Shown: one piece after another, positions 59,087 to 64,000 of the stretch
How the letters are laid out: every line of letters begins with the position of its first letter
Position numbering within the stretch: position 1 is the first letter of the stretch
Source: Janthinobacterium sp. FW305-129
GTDB lineage: Bacteria; Pseudomonadota; Gammaproteobacteria; Burkholderiales; Burkholderiaceae_D
Direction of reading: 5' to 3'
DNA length: 64,000 nucleotides
Assembly (NCBI RefSeq): GCF_020858115.1
Contig: NZ_JACYMM010000011.1
Location: 1-64,000 of the forward strand
Program-made: the position numbers and the translations under genes
The notes under the pieces: generated by a model
Databases searched by the model: none
What the model saw: only the letters and a program-made list of their open reading frames with translations
Told to the model about the DNA's origin: nothing

Positions 59087-59631
59087 GGCAGCGGCGCCGC
59101 ACTCTGCAGCAAGGCCGCGCGCAGCTTGGGCGCCGTCGACTCGGGCGACAGCCAGATCGCAAAAAACGCGCGCGCGAAATCGCCATCGCTCACATCGGCC
59201 AGCACCTTGCCATCGAGATAAAAGCGCACGCCGGGCGCGATGCCGGCCCGGTAGACGCCCGCGATGCGCTGGTCCTCCTTGACGTCAGGAAAGATACGCT
59301 GCATGGTGGACAGCCAGGCCAGGCGCTGCTCCGGCGTGCCGGCGCCGATTTTCTGCATCTGTTCATAACTGGCCTCGGCGATCTTCTTGCCATCGAGCGA
59401 ACGCGCGTAGCGCAATTCCAGCGCAAACGGCGCCGTTGCCGACGCCGCGCCCTGGTAGCCCTGCGGTCCTACCCACAGTTGTGCCCGATAAATACGCATG
59501 CCGAACCACGTGTATTCGCCCTCCCCCGCCAGCCGGGCCTCGGGCACGTCGGCGGCGACAAAGGCCGGCGGCGCGGCCGCGGCACTGGATATACTCAACG
59601 ACAACACGATAATGGCAAGCCAGCGGCGCAT
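59083..59631 (-). CDS. Chalcone-isomerase-like exported protein
   Basis: This 182-residue protein has a signal peptide (about 1-19, ending SAAAA) and the pattern of bacterial chalcone-isomerase-like proteins: GEYTWFGMRIYRAQLWVG, then ALELRYARSLDGKKIAEAS and GVRFYLDGKVLADVSDGDFARAFFAIWL. Plant relatives bind fatty acids or chalcones; bacterial ones are of unknown function. Start ATG 59631 stands 2 bp after the CFA-synthase-like gene. The long frame further upstream is a shadow. Confidence 0.8.
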   Translation of the reverse strand: MRRWLAIIVLSLSISSAAAAPPAFVAADVPEARLAGEGEYTWFGMRIYRAQLWVGPQGYQGAASATAPFALELRYARSLDGKKIAEASYEQMQKIGAGTPEQRLAWLSTMQRIFPDVKEDQRIAGVYRAGIAPGVRFYLDGKVLADVSDGDFARAFFAIWLSPESTAPKLRAALLQSAAPLP

Positions 59632-59633
59632 GG

Positions 59634-60863
59634 TCAGTCCTTGATCAGGGTAAATTGCATCACATCCGTGTTGTGCGCCTGGAAGGCGGCCTCGCAGTAT
59701 GCGAGGTAAAACTCCCAGGTCAGCAGGAAACGGCCATCGAAACCCTGTTTTTCCAGCGCCGTGCGCCGGGCCAGGAAGCTGGCGCGCCACTGGCGCAAGG
59801 TTTCCGCGTAATCGAGGCCAAAGCGGAAGGCGTCCACCACGCGCAAGCCCTGCGCCTCGGCGGCGCGGCGAAATTCCATCGGTGACGGCAGCATGCCGCC
59901 CGGGAAGATGTATTGCTGGATGAAATCCGTGCTCTTGCTGTAGCGCTCGAACAAGTCATCGGCGATGACGATGGTCTGGATGCAGGCGCGTCCGCCCCGC
60001 TTCAGGTTGCGCGCCACGCAGGCGAAATAGCCGGGCCAGTAGCTTTGCCCCACGGCTTCGAACATTTCGATCGAGGCGATGGCGTCGTACTGGCCATGGC
60101 TGTCGCGGTAATCGCACAGCTGCAAGTCGGCCTGCCCTGCCAGCCCCGCATCCCGCAGGCGCTGGCGCGCATACGCCAGCTGTTCCGTCGACAAGGTCAA
60201 GCCCGTCACATGGGCGCCATAGCTGCGCGCCGCCGTTTCCGCGAAACCGCCCCAGCCGCAGCCGATTTCCAGCACCTTGGCGCCTGGCTGCAGCTGCAGC
60301 TGGTCCGCGATGCGCCGGTATTTGGCTACTTGCGCCTGCTCCAGGCTGGCGCCTTCGGTAAACAGGGCGCTCGAATACGTCATCGACGGGTCCAGCCACA
60401 GCTGATAGAAGGCGTTGCCGATGTCGTAATGGGCGTGGATATTCTTCTTGCTGCCGGCGCGCGAATTGCGGTGCAGCAGATGGCGCACTCTATATAAGAG
60501 GTTGCCCCACCAGTTGCCGTAGATCAAGGATTCGATCTGTGCGCGGTTGCGTATCATCAATTCGATCAGGCCCGGCAAATTGTCCGTGCGCCAGTCGCCG
60601 GCGATAAACGTTTCCGCGAAGCCGATGTCGCCCGAGCGCAGCACGGCGGAACACAGGCGCCAGTTGTGCAAGTCCAGGGTGACGGGCTGGCTGCCGTCGC
60701 CGTACAGCAAGACGCTGCCGTCCGGCGTGCGCAGACGCAGGGCGCCATATTGCAGTTTTTGCAGCAGGCGCACGATCATGCGCGCGCTGGCGGGCATGTC
60801 CAGATGCACGGGGCATACGCTGCTGCGCGCATGCAAGCCGGTCGGCAGGGAATCGGAACTCAT
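59634..60863 (-). CDS. Cyclopropane-fatty-acid-synthase-like methyltransferase
   Basis: This 409-residue SAM-dependent methyltransferase of the CFA synthase family acts on unsaturated phospholipid acyl chains. It has an N-terminal lipid-binding-like domain, HYDIGNAFYQLWLDPSMTYS (about 152-171), SAM motif VLEIGCGWGGFAE (about 203-215), IEMFEAVG, and KYSTDF/YIFPGG-type C-terminal motifs. Compared from memory with E. coli Cfa, the bicarbonate-binding Cys (YSCA) is Ser here (YSSA) and the His of LLHTI is Gln (CIQTI), while Glu and Tyr are kept. It may make a methylated or other product rather than a cyclopropane. Overlaps DUF1365 by ATGA. Confidence 0.88.
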   Translation of the reverse strand: MSSDSLPTGLHARSSVCPVHLDMPASARMIVRLLQKLQYGALRLRTPDGSVLLYGDGSQPVTLDLHNWRLCSAVLRSGDIGFAETFIAGDWRTDNLPGLIELMIRNRAQIESLIYGNWWGNLLYRVRHLLHRNSRAGSKKNIHAHYDIGNAFYQLWLDPSMTYSSALFTEGASLEQAQVAKYRRIADQLQLQPGAKVLEIGCGWGGFAETAARSYGAHVTGLTLSTEQLAYARQRLRDAGLAGQADLQLCDYRDSHGQYDAIASIEMFEAVGQSYWPGYFACVARNLKRGGRACIQTIVIADDLFERYSKSTDFIQQYIFPGGMLPSPMEFRRAAEAQGLRVVDAFRFGLDYAETLRQWRASFLARRTALEKQGFDGRFLLTWEFYLAYCEAAFQAHNTDVMQFTLIKD

Positions 60864-61657
60864 CGGGACACCTTTTCTTGTGGGGGAAGGGGTTTGCTGA
60901 AAAACGGCACGCGGCGCAGCCACAGGCGCAAGGCTTGCCAATGGATGCGCGCCATCACGCCGAACGTCATCAGGGGGTAGCGCAGCAAGGCCCAGGCGAT
61001 GGCGCCATCGCGCAAGGGCTGCGCCGTGCCGGACAAGCTCGTCTGGAGCAATGGGCCGTCGAGGTCGTCGTAATCGACCCGGGCCAGGTGGCGCTCGCCG
61101 CCCTGCTCGCTGTTGCGCAGGAAACGGAAGCGGTAATGGCCTTCCACCTTGCAAAATGGCGACACATGGAAAATTTTGCTGGCTTGCAATTCGCTGCCAT
61201 AGGCGATGGGCCCGCCCTGCTCGAGCAGGTACAGGTGGCGCTCGCCGAAGGTATTGCGCACGTCGCAGACCACGGCCCGCAAGGAGCCATCCGGGCGGTG
61301 GCAAAACCAGAAGCTGACGGGATTGAAGACGTAGCCGAACATGCGCGGCATGGTTTGCAGCCAGATTTCGCCGCCCGCGTCCCTCACGCCCTGCTGGCGC
61401 AGCAAGCCGTCGATCCAGTCCAGCAGCGGCGTGGTTCCGTCACCATGGTCGCCGTCGCGGAAGGACAGCAGATTGGCGCCATTGCGCGAGATCAAGCGTG
61501 CCGGGAAATCCTGCATCCCCATGCTGCGCAAGGGCAGGCGCAGATAAAACATGCCGTAAGCAAAGGCATGCACGCGCGGGCGCAGGCGCGCATGGCGCAC
61601 CCGCCCCAGGCACAGCTGGGGCTGCGGCTGCGGCGGCTGCGTGCGATCACGCGGCAT
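60860..61657 (-). CDS. DUF1365 family protein
   Basis: This 265-residue protein is of the DUF1365 family, found almost always beside an amine-oxidase-like flavoprotein and a CFA-synthase-like gene. Visible conserved stretches are RVRHARLRPRVHAFAYGMFYLRLPL, TMPRMFGYVFNPVSFWFCH, and ASKIFHVSPFCKVEGHYRFRF. It has several invariant His, Asn and Cys residues, as in an enzyme. The start is ATG 61657, overlapping the flavoprotein gene by 11 bp; an upstream TTG is possible. Biochemical function is unknown to me. Confidence 0.88.
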   Translation of the reverse strand: MPRDRTQPPQPQPQLCLGRVRHARLRPRVHAFAYGMFYLRLPLRSMGMQDFPARLISRNGANLLSFRDGDHGDGTTPLLDWIDGLLRQQGVRDAGGEIWLQTMPRMFGYVFNPVSFWFCHRPDGSLRAVVCDVRNTFGERHLYLLEQGGPIAYGSELQASKIFHVSPFCKVEGHYRFRFLRNSEQGGERHLARVDYDDLDGPLLQTSLSGTAQPLRDGAIAWALLRYPLMTFGVMARIHWQALRLWLRRVPFFSKPLPPQEKVSR

Positions 61658-62960
61658 GGCCAAGCTCCGCCGCCGCCATGCCGTTCAGCGCTTGCGCCAC
61701 GGCCAGGCCGGACTTCAAGCCGTCTTCATGGAAACCATAGCCCGTCCAGGCGCCCGCAAACCACGTGTGCTGCGCGCCCTGGAAAGCGGCCAGGCGCGCC
61801 TGGGCCGCAATGGCCGCGCCATCGAACACGGGATGCGCGTAGGAAAACTCGTCGATCACCTTGGCCGGATCGGGTTCGTCGAGCGGATTGAGCGAAACGA
61901 GGACGGGCGTATTGAAGGGCAAGGGCTGCAACTGGTTCAGCAAATAGTGCACGCATACCTGCGGCGATTCACCCTCCTGCGCGGCCGGCCTGCCCTGGTA
62001 ATTCCAGGCCGACCAAGCGCGGCGGCGCCGCGGCAGGCAGGACGCATCCGTATGCAGTACAGCCCGGTTGGGCTGGTAGCGCACGGCTTCGAGCACGCAG
62101 CGCTCGTCGTCGCGGATGTCCGCCAGCAGGGCCAGCGACTGGTCGCTATGGCAAGCGAGCACCACGTGATCGGCATGCTCGACGCCGGCGGCCGTGTGCA
62201 GTTCGATCATGCGCGCGCCGCCGTGGGCTTGGCGGCGCACGGCCAGCACGGGGCACGCCAGGCGCTGCTGCGGGATGCCCGCCAGCAGTTTTTCCACGTA
62301 CACGCGCGCGCCGCCCCGCACTGTGCGCCACTGGGGCCGGTCGCTCACTTGCAGCAAGCCGTGGTTGTGGCAGAAACGGATGAAGGTGGCCAGCGGAAAG
62401 GCCAGCATCTGGCGCGCCGGGCACGACCAGATGCAGGCGGCCATCGGCAGCAGATACCAGTGGCGGAACGCCTCGCCATAACCGTGCAGATCGAGAAACT
62501 CGCCGAGCGACAGGGCCGGCGCCGGCAAGCTGGCCGTGGCCAGGGCGCTGGCCTGGCGGTTGAAACGCACGATATCGCGCAGCATGCGCAGGAAGGCGGG
62601 GCGCAGCAGGTTGCTGCGCTGGGCAAACACGGTATCCAGATTGGCGCCCGCCCATTCCAGCACGCGGGCATCGGACGAGGCGCCCAAGGGCATCTTCACG
62701 GAAAACGACATGTCGCTGTCGGCCGCCTCGACACCGAGTTCGTCAAATAGTTGCACCAGGTTCGGATAGGTGGCGTGGTTAAACACGAGAAAACCCGTGT
62801 CGACGCCATGCGTGACCCCATCGAGCGTGACGTCGACAGTATGGCTGTGGCCGCCAAAGTAGTCGCCCGCCTCGTACAAGGTGACATCCTGGCCCGCCTG
62901 CGCCAGACGATAGGCACACGACAAACCGGCAATTCCCGCTCCGACGACAGCGATTTTCAT
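61647..62960 (-). CDS. FAD-dependent amine-oxidase-like oxidoreductase
   Basis: This 437-residue flavoprotein has the dinucleotide-binding VVGAGIAGLSCAYRLAQAG at residues 4-22, the GG doublet YEAGDYFGGHSHTV, and the C-terminal FAD contact AGAWTGYGFHEDGL. It belongs to the NAD-binding_8/amine oxidase group whose relatives act on fatty-acyl chains as desaturase-like or oxidising enzymes. It is the first gene of the operon and is transcribed away from the photoreceptor-like regulator. Its ATG lies about 60 bp from a TTGACA. Confidence 0.88.
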   Translation of the reverse strand: MKIAVVGAGIAGLSCAYRLAQAGQDVTLYEAGDYFGGHSHTVDVTLDGVTHGVDTGFLVFNHATYPNLVQLFDELGVEAADSDMSFSVKMPLGASSDARVLEWAGANLDTVFAQRSNLLRPAFLRMLRDIVRFNRQASALATASLPAPALSLGEFLDLHGYGEAFRHWYLLPMAACIWSCPARQMLAFPLATFIRFCHNHGLLQVSDRPQWRTVRGGARVYVEKLLAGIPQQRLACPVLAVRRQAHGGARMIELHTAAGVEHADHVVLACHSDQSLALLADIRDDERCVLEAVRYQPNRAVLHTDASCLPRRRRAWSAWNYQGRPAAQEGESPQVCVHYLLNQLQPLPFNTPVLVSLNPLDEPDPAKVIDEFSYAHPVFDGAAIAAQARLAAFQGAQHTWFAGAWTGYGFHEDGLKSGLAVAQALNGMAAAELGHAA

Positions 62961-62978
62961 AACAGTATCCGTATCAAG

Positions 62979-63025
62979 TTTGTCCAGGACAAATCAATAT
63001 TCAATCAAATATTGATTTATGTCAA
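62979..63025 (-). promoter_or_regulatory. Lipid-operon promoter with two inverted repeats
   Basis: On the minus strand a perfect -35 TTGACA (63025-63020) is followed by an inverted repeat with 11-bp arms, AAATCAATATT (62991-63001) and AATATTGATTT (63008-63018), spacer 6. A second repeat, TTTGTCC/GGACAAA around one base (62979-62993), overlaps it by three bases. The -10 is not certain: GAATAT at 17 bp or TATTGA at 20 bp. A long spacer would fit MerR-type control. These are the likely operators of the divergent regulator. Confidence 0.65.
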
Positions 63026-63084
63026 TGAGAGCGCGAGCCGCTCAGAAACTTATACGCGGACCATTTCCAATCGGATTCAGCTAT

Positions 63085-63114
63085 TTGGCCCCGGGGCGGC
63101 GGAAGGCGTAAAAT
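63085..63114 (+). promoter_or_regulatory. Candidate promoter of the photoreceptor-like gene
   Basis: A -35 TTGGCC (63085-63090) and -10 TAAAAT (63109-63114) with an 18-bp spacer lie 40 bp before the ATG. The start near 63121 would give a short leader. Confidence 0.5.
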
Positions 63115-63153
63115 GCATGCCACGTTCTTCCGCAAGCGAGCAAAAAACCTGGT

Positions 63154-64000
63154 ATGGATACTGACCTGCAAGCACTGCCCCTCCCTACCGCCTTCAGCAT
63201 CAGCGACGTCGAGCGCGATACGGGGCTGGCCAAGGAAACCTTGCGTGTCTGGGAGCGCCGCTACGCCTTTCCCCAGCCCCAGCGCGACGCCTTCGGCGAA
63301 CGCAGCTACCCGGCCGAGCAAGTGCAAAAATTGCGCATGGTCAAGCGCCTGCTGGATCTCGGATTTCGTCCGGGCAAAATCATGCAGCACAGCACTGTAC
63401 AACTGCAGCAACTGGCCAGCGCCGGCAGCGCGGCGCCGCCCGCGCCGCAACCGCAGCTGGCACATTACCTGGCCCTGTGCCGCGGCCACCAGATGGCGGA
63501 ACTGGGCGAGGCCCTGCGCCAGGCGCTGGCCGTGCTGGGCTTGAAAAGCTTCACCATCGACGTCATCGCGCCCCTGACGGGCATGGTGGGCGAAGCGTGG
63601 GCTTGCGGCGACCTGGCCGTGTATGAAGAGCATCTGTATAGCGAAACCTTGCAGACAGTAATGCGCCACGCCATTTTTTCCCTGCCGCAAGCAAGCAGCC
63701 CGTCCACGCGCACGCCGCGCATCGTCCTCAGTACCTTGCCGCAGGAGCGCCATGGCCTGGGACTGCTGATGGCCGAGGCGCTATGCGCGGCGGCCGGCGC
63801 CCATTGCATGTCGCTGGGAGTGGAAACGCCGCTGACGGACATCGTCGCGGCTGCCCGCGCGCAGCGGGCCGACATCGTGGCGCTGTCGTTTTCCAGCGCC
63901 AGCAAGCAGCGGCAAACGCGCGACAGCCTGCAGCAGCTGCATGCAAGCTTGCCACCAAGCATGGAATTGTGGGCTGGAGGACGCAGTCCCGTGCTGTACA
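63154..64000 (+). CDS. litR: MerR-family B12-binding photoreceptor-like regulator (CarH/LitR type), partial
   Basis: This gene is cut by the right edge after 282 codons. From ATG 63154 the product has a MerR winged helix (SISDVERDTGLAKETLRVWERRYAF, residues 15-39), a helical-bundle segment and a Rossmann-like cobalamin-binding domain. Two motifs define B12 photoreceptors of the CarH/LitR group: W149-x9-E159-H160 and E198-x-H200-x-x-G203, the His being the cobalt ligand. Serine-rich LSFSSAS (244-250) fits the nucleotide-tail pocket. It is divergent from the lipid operon and probably represses it in the dark. The symbol is by family; the C-terminus is not seen. Confidence 0.85.
   Translation, partial: MDTDLQALPLPTAFSISDVERDTGLAKETLRVWERRYAFPQPQRDAFGERSYPAEQVQKLRMVKRLLDLGFRPGKIMQHSTVQLQQLASAGSAAPPAPQPQLAHYLALCRGHQMAELGEALRQALAVLGLKSFTIDVIAPLTGMVGEAWACGDLAVYEEHLYSETLQTVMRHAIFSLPQASSPSTRTPRIVLSTLPQERHGLGLLMAEALCAAAGAHCMSLGVETPLTDIVAAARAQRADIVALSFSSASKQRQTRDSLQQLHASLPPSMELWAGGRSPVLY

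Noticed and set aside
63113..63544. 143-codon open frame at the right edge
   Set aside because: It is out of frame with the MerR-family gene beginning at 63154, whose motifs and continuous frame to the window end are clear.

Overview
The window is high-GC, gene-dense DNA from a betaproteobacterium of the order Burkholderiales. It is most likely from the family Oxalobacteraceae (Janthinobacterium/Massilia type). That call rests on overall protein character, on the gene order dcw cluster - ftsZ - peroxiredoxin - lpxC - dciA - secA - argJ, and on a general porin of the betaproteobacterial type. The genus is an inference. No insertion sequence, prophage, tRNA or CRISPR array is visible.

Layout. 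(1) 1-250: leader and tandem promoters of an rRNA operon that runs leftward off the window. (2) 326-13188: cobalamin genes. cobT-cobS-cobC come first, then a cobalamin riboswitch in front of btuB-btuC-btuD-cobO-cobU-cbiB-cobD-btuF-(BtuF-like)-cobQ. They cover outer-membrane uptake, inner-membrane transport, adenosylation, aminopropanol attachment and lower-ligand assembly. Corrin-ring genes are absent here. (3) 13192-16016: a lipoprotein and a divergent DHA2-type drug exporter. (4) 16090-19949: pilC, pilD, coaE, zapD, yacG (no pilB), then a PIN toxin/antitoxin pair on the other strand. (5) 20718-23250: mutT, an AAA ATPase and argJ as one coupled operon; then a lipoprotein hydrolase, secA, dciA and lpxC. 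(6) 29581-32229: a DMT transporter, an XRE regulator and a methyltransferase, apparently inserted between lpxC and the peroxiredoxin gene. (7) 33000-50396: the complete division and cell wall cluster read leftward, mraZ-rsmH-ftsL-ftsI-murE-murF-mraY-murD-ftsW-murG-murC-ddl-ftsQ-ftsA-ftsZ. It starts from a promoter with a clear four-site MraZ operator. (8) 50841-51290: the RNase P RNA gene rnpB with its promoter and terminator. (9) 51512-55339: a thiamine-diphosphate enzyme, a small exported protein and a general porin with a long leader. (10) 56051-64000: an eight-gene, tightly coupled lipid-modification operon read leftward, divergent from a regulator gene cut by the right edge.

The most interesting system is region 10. 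The regulator is a MerR-family protein whose C-terminal part carries both hallmarks of the B12-dependent photoreceptors CarH/LitR: a W-x9-E-H motif and an E-x-H-x-x-G motif. It faces an operon encoding a flavin amine-oxidase-like enzyme, a DUF1365 protein, a cyclopropane-fatty-acid-synthase-like methyltransferase with altered active-site residues, a chalcone-isomerase-like protein, an MFS transporter, a DUF3833 lipoprotein, a short-chain dehydrogenase and an NTF2-like protein. The 193-bp intergenic region holds two inverted repeats beside a perfect TTGACA. The simplest reading is a light-switched membrane-lipid remodelling operon whose sensor cofactor, adenosylcobalamin, could be supplied by the cobalamin genes at the other end of the window.

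Other points of note are a cytoplasmic BtuF-like protein inside the cobalamin operon, a compact folded repeat-like element between dciA and lpxC, a 34-bp perfect palindrome in the peroxiredoxin leader, and several inverted repeats in divergent promoters.
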